Assembly (NCBI GenBank): GCA_019233755.1
Contig: JAFAMD010000013.1
Span: 62,001-126,000, forward strand
Length of the DNA: 64,000 bases
Reading direction: 5' to 3'
DNA from: Acidobacteriaceae bacterium
GTDB taxonomy: Bacteria; Acidobacteriota; Terriglobia; Bryobacterales; Bryobacteraceae
The position numbers and the translations under genes are program-made. The stretch's first letter is position 1. The number at the start of each line of letters is the position of its first letter. Below are positions 41,366 through 50,113 of the stretch, in pieces. Below the pieces are notes generated by a model. It saw nothing but the letters and a program-made list of their open reading frames with translations. It ran no database searches and was not told the origin of the DNA.

Positions 41366-42303
41366 ATCGCCCAGCCATAAAAGTCGCTCTTACTGCGATA
41401 GCCGTCATGATAGTCCTCCAGTTGGTCGGCGGGGTACTGTTCTTGGCATCCGGAAGCTACAACATCGCAGCTGATGAACCACATCTCAAGCCCACACGCT
41501 GGTTGCTGCAGGCCGGCAGAACACGTGCGGTGGAGTTCCGCAGCCGGGGAATGTACGTACCAAACCTTCGGGATCCATCGCTCGTCAAGCACGGACTAAG
41601 GCTTTATCGTAAGAACTGTCAGCCGTGCCACGGTGGGCCGGGTGCTGCGAACGAACAAATCGGGCGCGGAATCGATCCCAAGCCGCCGCCCTTGGTGATT
41701 GCCAGTAATAAGTGGAATGACTCCGAGTTGTTTTGGATCATCTCGCATGGGCTCAAACTCAGCGGAATGCCTGGATTTGCTCCCCGCCTTAGCGAGACCG
41801 ATCGGTGGGGCATCGTAGCCTTTCTTCACCGTGTGGTTTTGCTGTCTCCAACTGATTACAAACAATTGACTACTGCAGAGGACCTGGGTGTTGAGGACTC
41901 ATCATTGCCATGGATATCGAGTAATGATTATGGGTTTGCGCAACTCAAGGCTCAGGGGAATGCCAATAGGGGACGCGAATTGATTCAGACTTATGGCTGC
42001 ACGACCTGTCATACGGTTGCCGGCTTGGGCGCAGCCGCCGTTGGGCCGCCACTTACCCGGTTCGCCGAGCGCCAATATGTTGCCGGGTCACTCGTGAATG
42101 TGCCTTCGAACGCTGTGGCGTGGATCACGAACCCCCAACAGTTCAAACCAAAAACAGCGATGCCAAATCTGAACGTGCCGCCTGCCGAGGCTCTTGACAT
42201 GATCGCGTATCTCTACACCTCGGGCAGTTCGGAGCGCCTCACTGCGCTCGAACGAAGTTCCGGAATCCCGAAAGCAAAATCGACTGCAAAGGTAAATAAA
42301 TAA
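41362..42303 (+). CDS. Diheme c-type cytochrome, membrane-anchored
   Basis: A 313-residue protein with an N-terminal helix (VALTAIAVMIVLQLVGGVLF) and two cytochrome c domains. The first heme site is NCQPCHGGPG (about residues 85-94) with a possible Met ligand in LSGMPGF; the second is YGCTTCHTVAG (about 211-221) with TAMPNLNV. The two-domain form resembles electron carriers between quinol- or alcohol-oxidising enzymes and terminal oxidases. Translationally coupled to the monoheme cytochrome gene. Confidence 0.9.
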   Translation: MNRPAIKVALTAIAVMIVLQLVGGVLFLASGSYNIAADEPHLKPTRWLLQAGRTRAVEFRSRGMYVPNLRDPSLVKHGLRLYRKNCQPCHGGPGAANEQIGRGIDPKPPPLVIASNKWNDSELFWIISHGLKLSGMPGFAPRLSETDRWGIVAFLHRVVLLSPTDYKQLTTAEDLGVEDSSLPWISSNDYGFAQLKAQGNANRGRELIQTYGCTTCHTVAGLGAAAVGPPLTRFAERQYVAGSLVNVPSNAVAWITNPQQFKPKTAMPNLNVPPAEALDMIAYLYTSGSSERLTALERSSGIPKAKSTAKVNK

Positions 42304-42566
42304 ATCTGGGCGGCACATCCGCGGGTGCCTGCTCGTCCTTGAACCCTGCCAAGCTCATAGCATCTAATTGCGGATTCAATTGTCATGCGCAATCACTGCT
42401 TGTCATACCTGGTTAGTGGCCGTATCCGCGTTCCAGATCGCCGGCAAATGTCGAGCGGCTTCGGTATGAGCAATCCCAGCCCGAAGCGAACCCGTGTCGT
42501 GAGTCGTGCCAGTCAAGTCACCGGTAGCGGTTTGGGCTGCGTTGGATCTAACTAGCAGGAGCTTTT

Positions 42567-42713
42567 ATGGCCGAAGACAAAAAATGCGCTCATCCATCGT
42601 GCAATTGTAGAGCACGAGATGATAGCAAATACTGCAGTCCTTATTGCGAAGCTGCTGGAACTACTGTCGAAATTCAATGCAACTGTGGCCACGCGGAATG
42701 TTCAAAAGTCTAG
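42567..42713 (+). CDS. Bacterial metallothionein-like protein (48 aa)
   Basis: A 48-residue Cys-rich protein with eight cysteines (7, 12, 14, 23, 27, 38, 40, 45) and two likely metal-binding histidines (9, 42). The arrangement CxHxxCxC...YCxxxC...CxCxHxxC is that of SmtA/BmtA-type bacterial metallothioneins, which bind Zn, Cd or Cu through Cys and His. AGGAG stands 6 nt before the ATG. No smtB-like repressor is next to it. The 263-bp gap upstream (42304-42566) holds nothing else I can recognise. Confidence 0.85.
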   Translation: MAEDKKCAHPSCNCRARDDSKYCSPYCEAAGTTVEIQCNCGHAECSKV

Positions 42714-42870
42714 GCTACGGGTGGGTGGTTCTCCACGGCTTGTGTACGTGTCTCGAGGTTCAGCCAATCAAGTGATTAGTTTGTGGACATTCATGCGCCG
42801 AACAGCGAGTGCGTGATCATATTCGCCGTAGCCTCTTAATTCGCGGCCCGCAGTACCTCAATCCAAAACT

Positions 42871-43677
42871 TTGACGAAGACCACACTGCCAATCCGTTTT
42901 CTACTTCGGCCGGCGGTAATTGTAGTTGCACATCCGGATGACGAGGCGTTAGGCTTGGGGACGCTGCTGTCGGAGTTTCGGGAGTTACGAGCTATCATTC
43001 ACGTGACTGATGGAGCTCCGTGCCGAGGGTCTGATGCAGCCGATGCTGGGGCGAATTCGAGAGAGGAGTACGTCACTCTGCGGCGCCGCGAATTTGAGAA
43101 CGCTATGCGGCAGGCGGGCGTACGGGCCGACCGTCACGTCAGCTTGTGGTGTCCCGATCAAGAGGCACCGTTTCGCATAGCTGAACTGGCGAAGCGGCTG
43201 GCATCCCTGTTCCAGAGGTTTCATGCTTCCTTTGTGTTTACGCACAGTTATGAAGGCGGCCACCCAGACCACGATGCTTGTGCGGCCGCTGTCCGATCTG
43301 CGGTTTTGTTGCTCGAGCGGCAGCAGCGGAGGCGACCGGAGATTCTGGAATTCACCTCTTATCATGCGTGTTCGTCAGGGTTGAACACGGAATGTTTCCT
43401 CGGTCATCCCGGGAGGATCTGGCGGCGGCCGCTCGACGAGCGGCAGAGGCAATTCAAATCCAGATTGCTCTCAAATTACGTGAGTCAACAGCGAGTGTTG
43501 TGTCAGTTCCCTCTTCTAGAAGAACCTCTGCGGATGGCTCCGCGATACAACATGTTAAAACCGCCGCACAAAGGACAACTCTACTATGAGCAATTTGAGT
43601 GGGGCATTAACGGCCGCATGTGGCGGAGGCTAGCAAGCCACGCGATGAATACTTTGGGATTTTGTCTGCCTGTATGA
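42871..43677 (+). CDS. PIG-L/LmbE family deacetylase
   Basis: A zinc-dependent N-deacetylase of 268 residues from a TTG start, acting typically on GlcNAc-linked conjugates. Metal site AHPDDEALGLG (residues about 20-30), HVTDGAP, and the distal HPDHDAC. The TTG at 42871 is the only nearby candidate before the conserved strand. Its stop overlaps the ATG of the next GT4 gene. It faces the 13-gene reverse operon and likely belongs to the same glycan pathway. Confidence 0.88.
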   Translation: MTKTTLPIRFLLRPAVIVVAHPDDEALGLGTLLSEFRELRAIIHVTDGAPCRGSDAADAGANSREEYVTLRRREFENAMRQAGVRADRHVSLWCPDQEAPFRIAELAKRLASLFQRFHASFVFTHSYEGGHPDHDACAAAVRSAVLLLERQQRRRPEILEFTSYHACSSGLNTECFLGHPGRIWRRPLDERQRQFKSRLLSNYVSQQRVLCQFPLLEEPLRMAPRYNMLKPPHKGQLYYEQFEWGINGRMWRRLASHAMNTLGFCLPV

Positions 43678-44843
43678 CCATCTTAAATGTCGCTTATCCC
43701 CTAATGCCGGTGAGCGAATGCTCCGGGGGCGGGGCGGAACAGATCCTGTACATACTCCAGCGCGGACTGGTGAAAGCGGGACACCGATCCATAGTGATCG
43801 CGGCGGGAGGATCTTTGGTCGACAGTCACTTGGTCCAAGCCACCAGACCTTCGAGCGAGATCACGGATGAGGTTCGATGCTCGGCTCAACAAGCTCATCA
43901 GGATGCGATTTATATCGCTCTGCAGCGCTATCCGGTTGATCTGATCCATTTCCATGGTTTGGACTTTTACGAATACTTGCCGAGGGTGCGAGTGCCAATG
44001 CTAGCTACCCTGCATCTTCCGGTTGACTGGTACCCCAGAAGCATTTTCGAGCTGCCTCAGGTCGTTCTGAATCTGGTTTCTCGCTCGCAGGCGGCTTCTC
44101 ACTCTGCAGCGGCTTGCCTGCCGGTGGTCTGCAACGGGGTAGAACTTTGGCGCTATAGCCCCTCAGAGGACGGCGGGGACTTTTTATTGATGCTGGCACG
44201 CATTTGCCCTGAAAAGGGAGTTGATGTTGGCCTGCGCATCGCGTACCGGCTGGGCCTGCCGCTGATTCTAGCGGGTCCGATTCATCCGTATGAAGCACAT
44301 CGACGATATTTTGCTGAGCGCGTGCAGCCGCTGCTGGATGACCGGCGATGCTACATCGGACCGGTGGGAGCTCGAACCAGAACCGCTCTGCTTGCGAGGG
44401 CGAAATGTTTACTGGTGCCTAGTTTGGTACAGGAGACTAGTTCGTTGGCCGCGATGGAGGCGATTTGTTCGGGAACCCCTGTAATTGGCTTTCGATCGGG
44501 AGCATTGCCGGAAGTGATTGACCAAGGTAGCAGCGGGTTCATAGTGGATTCGGAAGAGGAGATGGCCGAAGCCGTGGGGCGCGTTGGCGAAATTTCAGCC
44601 AAGCGCTGCCGGGCTATTGGAGAGAGTCGCTTCGACAGCCGTCGTATGGTTCGGGAGTATTTGGCGATTTATGATCGCTTGGTACGGGAGGACGGTCACA
44701 GAATGTTGCGAATGCGTACCGTTGTACCTCTTATCCAGCGCTCCGGGGGTGAACTGACCACCAACTGCTCCGAGCTTCAGGCTTCAGCACGAAGAATTTC
44801 CGCGGCGGAGTGCTCTTCGAGCACGTGCAGAGCCTCGCGATAG
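43674..44843 (+). CDS. Family 4-like glycosyltransferase
   Basis: A GT-B enzyme of 389 residues starting at the ATGA overlap at 43674. N-terminal LNVAYPLMPVSECSGGGAEQ, DLIHFHGLDFYEYLPRV, LMLARICPEKGVDVGL, and donor motif ETSSLAAMEAICSGTPVIGF. Its last 67 bp overlap, tail to tail, the nucleotidyltransferase gene on the other strand. The C-terminus after about residue 350 is not conserved, so the protein may have been extended by loss of a stop codon. Confidence 0.87.
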   Translation: MTILNVAYPLMPVSECSGGGAEQILYILQRGLVKAGHRSIVIAAGGSLVDSHLVQATRPSSEITDEVRCSAQQAHQDAIYIALQRYPVDLIHFHGLDFYEYLPRVRVPMLATLHLPVDWYPRSIFELPQVVLNLVSRSQAASHSAAACLPVVCNGVELWRYSPSEDGGDFLLMLARICPEKGVDVGLRIAYRLGLPLILAGPIHPYEAHRRYFAERVQPLLDDRRCYIGPVGARTRTALLARAKCLLVPSLVQETSSLAAMEAICSGTPVIGFRSGALPEVIDQGSSGFIVDSEEEMAEAVGRVGEISAKRCRAIGESRFDSRRMVREYLAIYDRLVREDGHRMLRMRTVVPLIQRSGGELTTNCSELQASARRISAAECSSSTCRASR

Positions 44844-45523
44844 CCGTGGAGCGTGCCTACGTCAACGTAGGACGCGCCCAACCTAAAGCCAGAAGCACAA
44901 CCGCCTCGCGCTAGATATTCATTAATAAGGCTGCCCATATATTCGTCATGACGTTCGAGCCAGAGTTGATATAGATCATGGAAGACAGCGCCAGGCATTT
45001 TCATGGCGCCCCAGATCCATTTTGTGGATGCCAGAGGGCTCTTTACTTGAATTTCGATTACCTCGGCGTACTCGCCAGTCACGACGGCATCGAATTGTTC
45101 TGGATGCTCGACTGGGAAAAGCAACAGCGATAGCGTCTTGGCGGGCAGCTCGGCGAGAGCAGTCTCCGGGAACCAGATGGTGTCGGGCAATCCGATGCAG
45201 ACCTGCTCGTTCGGGGAGATGAAGGGCCACGCACGGAAGATGGCATCGCATAGCCCTTCCGGATGTTCCTGAACAGCGTAGAGGATGCTTGCGGAAAGAG
45301 AGCGTCCTCCGAAGTAGCTCAGAATATCAGCCTTTCCAGGAGCGATAACGAAGCATATTTTATTAACTCCTGCTTTAACCATTCGTTCGACAAGATATTC
45401 GCTTACAGCGCGAGGCCGTTCCGTGCAGCCATCGACGTAGCTTCCAAGGGGAAGTAACTCCTTCGAAAATGCAAGTGGCTGGATTCGGCTTCCTGTCCCG
45501 GCTGCTGGGATGATTCCCCACAT
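44777..45523 (-). CDS. Sugar-phosphate nucleotidyltransferase
   Basis: A 248-residue NTP-transferase that activates a sugar 1-phosphate to its nucleotide form. Signature IIPAAGTGSRIQPLAFSKEL followed by LPLG, acidic motif GLPDTIWFP. It is closest to RfbA/GalU-type enzymes, but shorter. It is the last gene of the 13-gene reverse operon. The sugar and nucleotide cannot be assigned from sequence. Confidence 0.87.
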   Translation of the reverse strand: MWGIIPAAGTGSRIQPLAFSKELLPLGSYVDGCTERPRAVSEYLVERMVKAGVNKICFVIAPGKADILSYFGGRSLSASILYAVQEHPEGLCDAIFRAWPFISPNEQVCIGLPDTIWFPETALAELPAKTLSLLLFPVEHPEQFDAVVTGEYAEVIEIQVKSPLASTKWIWGAMKMPGAVFHDLYQLWLERHDEYMGSLINEYLARGGCASGFRLGASYVDVGTLHGYREALHVLEEHSAAEILRAEA

Positions 45524-45526
45524 TTG

Positions 45527-46639
45527 TCAGATTTCCTTGCCCCGATGCACGTTGCCCTCAATCGAGGTCCTCTCGTTTTTAGGGAACTCAATCAGATCGA
45601 TTAGCTGGCGCGCTCGGATGCTGGCCGTGTGACAGTCGAGGACACGCTGCTTTGCTCGAGAGCCGATTCGTTTCAGTACGCTGGAATCCTCTGAGACCGC
45701 CCGAATGGAATCAGTGGTCGACGCTGCGATGAGGATTTCGTCTCCCGGCAGAAAGAACTCATCGAGCCCTGGCCACCAATCACTCAGAACGGGAGTTCCA
45801 CAGGCTGCAGCTTCAAATAGACGACCCGACGGGCAGTAGCCCATCGCGGCCATCGGTGCTCGCGTGACGTTCAGGGTGATGCGCGAGGAAGAAAAGAAGG
45901 CCGGATGCTGGGGGGGAGGCAAGTGTTCCAGTTTGGTTACATTGGCGGGAGTGTCGCGCAATTGTGGAAACATCGCACCCGCAATGACGAAACGGCGGTT
46001 CGGCATAAGGGCAGCCGGATAAATCAGTAGATTTTCCAATGCGGACTGCCGGTCGGGGGCATACGTGCCTAGGTAAGAGAGATCTGCCCTAAATTCCGGA
46101 ACAGGATCTGCGGTGTGGTAGCTTTCCGGGTCCACCCAGCCGTACAACGCAGAAACGCAGCGGGCATGCAGCTTTTGTCGCAACTGAGTCAGAGCTTCTC
46201 CACCCGTATAACTCAGAACCAGGTCAAAGGCGGCCAAACCCTCCGGGGGAAGATATTCGATACGTTCCCCCTTTTCTAAACGGGCCAACGTTACAGGCGT
46301 GTCCATGTCATAGAAAACCTTTCTTGGGACTTTGGACTTGGTAACCAGTCGCGATGCACGTATCCCATCCGGACAATAAGACGTGACTATTGCAGCGTCG
46401 GCCCTCTCCAGCTGGCGAATCATATCGAAACGGGCATCGAACCAATCAGAGTAAAGATGCAATGCCGCAAATGAAAAACAATCTGCATCCCGATGCGAGG
46501 AGTAGTACGGTTTATCTTGCTCGAAGAAATGAACTTCGTGCCGTTCAGAATGTAGTGCGCGAAATAAGCCACGCAACAGCGTGGCGTGGCCGTTGCCCCA
46601 CGCCGAACTAATTGAAAGACCGAATATGATAATCTTCAT
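45527..46639 (-). CDS. CgeB-family glycosyltransferase (copy 1)
   Basis: A 370-residue GT-B protein of the CgeB/Glyco_trans_1_2 group (named for a Bacillus spore-coat maturation protein). Start at internal ATG 46639 (MKIIIFGLSISSAWGNGHAT). C-terminal domain: FFSSSRITLNVTRAPMAAMG, CPSGRLFEAAACGTPVLSDW, WPGLDEFFLPGDEILIA. The N-terminal WGNGHAT motif is shared with three relatives in this operon, most closely with 49932-51179 (FYDIDTPVTLARLE in both). Probably adds a sugar to a glycoconjugate. Confidence 0.85.
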   Translation of the reverse strand: MKIIIFGLSISSAWGNGHATLLRGLFRALHSERHEVHFFEQDKPYYSSHRDADCFSFAALHLYSDWFDARFDMIRQLERADAAIVTSYCPDGIRASRLVTKSKVPRKVFYDMDTPVTLARLEKGERIEYLPPEGLAAFDLVLSYTGGEALTQLRQKLHARCVSALYGWVDPESYHTADPVPEFRADLSYLGTYAPDRQSALENLLIYPAALMPNRRFVIAGAMFPQLRDTPANVTKLEHLPPPQHPAFFSSSRITLNVTRAPMAAMGYCPSGRLFEAAACGTPVLSDWWPGLDEFFLPGDEILIAASTTDSIRAVSEDSSVLKRIGSRAKQRVLDCHTASIRARQLIDLIEFPKNERTSIEGNVHRGKEI

Positions 46640-46727
46640 TTCTTCGGGATATAACCGGCAGTGTTCTTCATCGAGATGCGCACTGTCCAATTGTCGTAAC
46701 GGATACAATGTCGCTCATTGGCCAGTA

Positions 46728-47858
46728 TTATCGACAGCTAGAAAGAGGTTTAGTATGGGCTGCAGTTCCAGGCGCACCATGAGGGCCTTTACTGCTTTCT
46801 TGAAGGACGCTAAGAGCGGCGCGAATTTCCTCGATAGTTTCTCTCCAATCGCCGAGTTGCTTCTGCCGAAACAGTCGGGCAGTCGGATACCACGGTGTAT
46901 CGCACCTACGTAGCATCCACCGCCAGTCCGCTCTAGCGGGCAGCAATATCCAGACCGGGCGCGCCAATGCGCCAGCGAGATGCGCTGTCATGGTGTCAAC
47001 GGTAATGACTAAGTCAAGATTCAGGATCAGAGCGGCCGTATCCTGTACGTTGGCAGCGTAGGATTCAAGGTCATAAATGGCTCCGCAGCGGCGAAGACGA
47101 TCCGGGTCCGCGCCTTTCTGAAGCTCGTAGAAGCAGCAATTCTTGCACTCGAATAGAGGAGAAAACTCCTCCAGGGGAATGGACCTCAAGGGGTCCCAGG
47201 GCCCAGCATCCCAGGAAATCCCAATTCGGAGGTTCTCGTGGTTCCGAAATAATCCCGAGGCCCACCGGATTCTTTCAGGGGAAACCTGAATGTAGGGCGT
47301 CACTGCTGGGATGTTGGAAATCGTCGTTCGAAACGCTCTTGGCAACTCCGTCACTTCCATTTGTACGTCCCAGTCGAAGCTCTCCGCCCCGGATCCCGGC
47401 CCCCAAGTGAAGACACGATCGACTCCTAAGACGCCTTCGATCAATCGAACAAGTTGCGGGTGCGTTTGAGCGGTAAGGGAACGGCAGGTCTGCCTCAGTA
47501 GCGGTGCATACCGGATGAACTGAATTGTATCTCCGAGGCCGTGCAGGCAACGCAGCATCACGTCCTTCCCGTCCCACGATTGACCGTTCCAAAATTGATG
47601 CGGATCTTTGGCGCCGGTTGCCGTTATAAGTTCGCTTTCTTTCCACGCGCACTCAAATCTGCCCAGCAGCATCCAGCACGTCCATCGAGCCGCTGCGCAT
47701 TCCCTTATGTCGTACCCCAGATGCTGCGCCGAATAGAAACACTGGAGCGCGGGGCGCACATTTCTGTTGAGGAGCAAACTGACGCCATCGGCAAATACTC
47801 TCGACGCACGCCCCGAAGTGGGCAAGACCGGGGTGATCTCGGAGATCTCAAGCTGCAT
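46728..47858 (-). CDS. GT9-like (heptosyltransferase-fold) glycosyltransferase with helical N-terminus
   Basis: A 376-residue protein. Residues 1-90 look like one or two TPR-like helical hairpins (ALQCFYSAQHLGYDIRECAA). The rest resembles the C-terminal half of ADP-heptose:LPS heptosyltransferases: LRCLHGLGDTIQFIRYAPLL, LRIGISWDAGPWDPLRSIPL, and the donor site LDLVITVDTMTAHLAGALAR. This TPR-GT9 type is widespread but poorly characterised. The start ATG lies 11 nt inside the preceding glycosidase gene. Heptose as donor is possible given GDP-heptose genes at 7-9 kb but is not shown. Confidence 0.8.
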   Translation of the reverse strand: MQLEISEITPVLPTSGRASRVFADGVSLLLNRNVRPALQCFYSAQHLGYDIRECAAARWTCWMLLGRFECAWKESELITATGAKDPHQFWNGQSWDGKDVMLRCLHGLGDTIQFIRYAPLLRQTCRSLTAQTHPQLVRLIEGVLGVDRVFTWGPGSGAESFDWDVQMEVTELPRAFRTTISNIPAVTPYIQVSPERIRWASGLFRNHENLRIGISWDAGPWDPLRSIPLEEFSPLFECKNCCFYELQKGADPDRLRRCGAIYDLESYAANVQDTAALILNLDLVITVDTMTAHLAGALARPVWILLPARADWRWMLRRCDTPWYPTARLFRQKQLGDWRETIEEIRAALSVLQESSKGPHGAPGTAAHTKPLSSCR

Positions 47859-48735
47859 ATCGCCTTGTCATTCGGGCACAAAATTCCGCGAACTGGGTAA
47901 CGTCTTTGGGAGGACTGGTGTGATTTGGCGCCAGCCCGCAATGTTCCGGTGTGAAGCAAAAAGTGAGGGTAACGTCAAATGCGTCCAGCTTGATCATCTG
48001 GCTATCGAACCAGCGATCTGCACCCGGACGGAAGCTGTCCGCCCAACTTAGGCCAGTGCGCAGGCGCTTAACGCCGAGTTCCCTCAGCAAAGTTACAGCA
48101 GTCTCAAGCCGATGATCCTCAAAATGAAACCATTGGCAGATGCCCAGCGCAGGAGTGTACTGTCGGAAATCTCGTAAAGCTGGTTTGTGCGTCCCATCCT
48201 CCCGGACAAGGCCCATGTAAAAGTGACGGTAGTAAGCCGAGCCCTCCGCTTCACGGTGTCTCGTGGTAGCAGGCCACGCTCTAGGCAAATCGTAGAGGCT
48301 ATACCAATGGATGCGCTCCGTGCGGTTAACTAGCAATTCGGCGGTTCGGTTTAGCCCGAAGACCTGGATCTCCTCGGCGCCAAACGTAGACGCGCCCACC
48401 TCCGACACCCATATGGGTAGCGTCGTCACAGCTCTGATCTCATCGAGCTTTGCCGGCCATTCGTGGATGGACCAGTGGTTCCAATCGAGCGGGAATCCGT
48501 GTACCGCCACCACGTCGACGTGTGAAAGAACACATTGCCGCTGCAACGTGCGCAGAAAGTTTGGATCAATTGGCGACATCCCTCCTAACACCCTTCGCAG
48601 CCTGGGACTCTCTGAGCGAATAGCGTTTGAAGCGTGTCTCACCATGGCAGAATAAATGGACCAGTCCGGATCCAATTCGAAATTCCAGTGAGACAGATTG
48701 TTGGGTTCGTTCCAGAGCATCACCGCTTCAATCAT
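47848..48735 (-). CDS. Circularly permuted GH39-like glycosidase
   Basis: A 295-residue TIM-barrel glycosidase-like protein whose halves are in swapped order. Residues 3-190 hold the usual second half of the barrel: acid/base Glu10 in MLWNEPNN and nucleophile Glu112 in IWVSEVGAS. Residues 200-294 hold what is normally the first half (LGVKRLRTGLSWADSF, FTPEHCGLAP, FAEFCARMTRRYA). In the unpermuted relative encoded at 55756-57789 these parts occur in the normal order. ATG 48735 has GGAG in front and overlaps the methyltransferase gene by 8 nt, so the permuted gene is intact. Family members tend to be annotated as beta-xylosidase; the true substrate is unknown. Confidence 0.82.
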   Translation of the reverse strand: MIEAVMLWNEPNNLSHWNFELDPDWSIYSAMVRHASNAIRSESPRLRRVLGGMSPIDPNFLRTLQRQCVLSHVDVVAVHGFPLDWNHWSIHEWPAKLDEIRAVTTLPIWVSEVGASTFGAEEIQVFGLNRTAELLVNRTERIHWYSLYDLPRAWPATTRHREAEGSAYYRHFYMGLVREDGTHKPALRDFRQYTPALGICQWFHFEDHRLETAVTLLRELGVKRLRTGLSWADSFRPGADRWFDSQMIKLDAFDVTLTFCFTPEHCGLAPNHTSPPKDVTQFAEFCARMTRRYAA

Positions 48736-49441
48736 GGTGCTCTCTCCGCCTGCAGATATAGACCTCGTTCTCGGGACGTTCCACGATCTCAAACCCAGAG
48801 CTGCGCAGCATGGCCTCCACACAAGCCCGATTCGGGATCCACCAATTCGTTGGATCGTGCGCGTACCGGTGCTCGACGAAATGCATCACAGGATAGCCGT
48901 CCAGGTTAAATACGGCCGTTTCGGCGAAGGGGTAGTTTTCCTGAAGAGTCGGCACCGTACAGCTCCCGCGCAACAACGACTGAAAAATGAGCATTTCTCT
49001 GACGGCATGTTCTTGTAGGAGGTCGAGAGCCAGCAACGGATGGCGGAGATGATAGAGGACACCCATAAAGAGCACGATGTCAAATTTCTCTCTCAATGCC
49101 GCGACATCATACACGTCGAGTTTACGAATATCTAGGTCTACGCCGGTGATTTGAGCCGCAAAGCGCGCCTGCTCCAGATAATCGTGGTCCGAATCGATAC
49201 TCACTACGCGGGCGGCGCCGCGCCGCTTCATTTCAATGGAGTAGAAACCTCCGTTACAACCGACATCGAGCACGCTCTTTCCAGTCAGATCGGCCGGAAT
49301 GCTTGCCTGAAATGCGTGCCATTTACAGGATGGATAGTCGCCGAGAAAGTGATTCGGCGCAGTTTGTACACCGCCAAGATCAATATTGTGAAACCACGTG
49401 CCGAGTTCCAATACTCGTTGCCTGATCTGATTGGCGGTCAT
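48728..49441 (-). CDS. SAM-dependent methyltransferase (rhizo-twelve type)
   Basis: A 237-residue class I methyltransferase from the ATG at 49441 (49465 and 49507 are alternatives). It starts IRQRVLELGTWFHNIDLGGV, then QTAPNHFLGDYP, and has SAM motif I SVLDVGCNGGFYSIEM, VSIDSD, LFMGVLYHLRHPLLAL. The LGxWFHN...QTAP opening recalls the family I know from TIGRFAMs as the methyltransferase of the rhizo-twelve gene cassette, related to CmoB/DUF1698 enzymes; this recollection should be checked. Its end overlaps the permuted glycosidase gene. Confidence 0.87.
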   Translation of the reverse strand: MTANQIRQRVLELGTWFHNIDLGGVQTAPNHFLGDYPSCKWHAFQASIPADLTGKSVLDVGCNGGFYSIEMKRRGAARVVSIDSDHDYLEQARFAAQITGVDLDIRKLDVYDVAALREKFDIVLFMGVLYHLRHPLLALDLLQEHAVREMLIFQSLLRGSCTVPTLQENYPFAETAVFNLDGYPVMHFVEHRYAHDPTNWWIPNRACVEAMLRSSGFEIVERPENEVYICRRREHHD

Positions 49442-49510
49442 GGGTACAGAAACTTCACCTTTCATCGCCTTTCGATCTTGGCGTGCACAGCCTGTTTCGC
49501 TCAACACGGT

Positions 49511-50113
49511 TCATATTGGGATCTCTCGGGTGTAATTGAGGCACCGAATAGAAGGCCAATCCTCGACAAAGCGCACGACGGTAACGGAGGCAGGGCTGAT
49601 ATCAAACCGCAGCAGGAGATCGAGTGGCATCCCAAGATAATGCGCAATAAGCGTCCGCAAAGGATCGGCGTGGCTCACAACCGCCACGGTTCCTTCGTTG
49701 TGCCGAGCGCGCAGATTCTCAATTTCACGCACCATTCGCGTTTGAACCTCAATCATGAGCTCTCCCCCAGGGGCTCGTACAATGCTTCTCATTGCATTAA
49801 ATCGGCGCCATCTGGAATCTTCACTCAGTTCTTCAAAAGCCCGGCCCTCCCACTGGCCAAATCGCAACTCGCCAAGATCTTCGCGAATGGCCGGAAGAAT
49901 GCGATGCGGCGTTCCGATAGCCTCCGCTGTCTCAACGGCACGTTCGAGTGGGCTCGTGTAGATTGCTTCGATCGGCACCCGGGAGAGAGACTGCGCAAGC
50001 CGCTGCACCTGCTCTCTTCCCGTCTCGTTCAGATGGTAATCGGGTCTCCAGCCCGCGAGCAATGTTCCCACTGCATCCGTCTCGCCATGTCGCACCAGGA
50101 GAAACGTGCTCAT
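49511..50113 (-). CDS. Histidine phosphatase family protein
   Basis: A 200-residue phosphoglycerate-mutase-like phosphatase. The catalytic RHGE motif is at the N-terminus (FLLVRHGETDAVG), the second Arg/Glu in SPLERAVETAEAIG, and the second His in VAVVSHADPLRTLIAHYLG. AAGGAGATGA directly precedes the ATG. It probably removes a phosphate from a sugar phosphate of the pathway, which is inference. Its first 182 bp overlap, in another frame, the 3' end of the CgeB-like gene upstream. Confidence 0.9.
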   Translation of the reverse strand: MSTFLLVRHGETDAVGTLLAGWRPDYHLNETGREQVQRLAQSLSRVPIEAIYTSPLERAVETAEAIGTPHRILPAIREDLGELRFGQWEGRAFEELSEDSRWRRFNAMRSIVRAPGGELMIEVQTRMVREIENLRARHNEGTVAVVSHADPLRTLIAHYLGMPLDLLLRFDISPASVTVVRFVEDWPSIRCLNYTREIPI

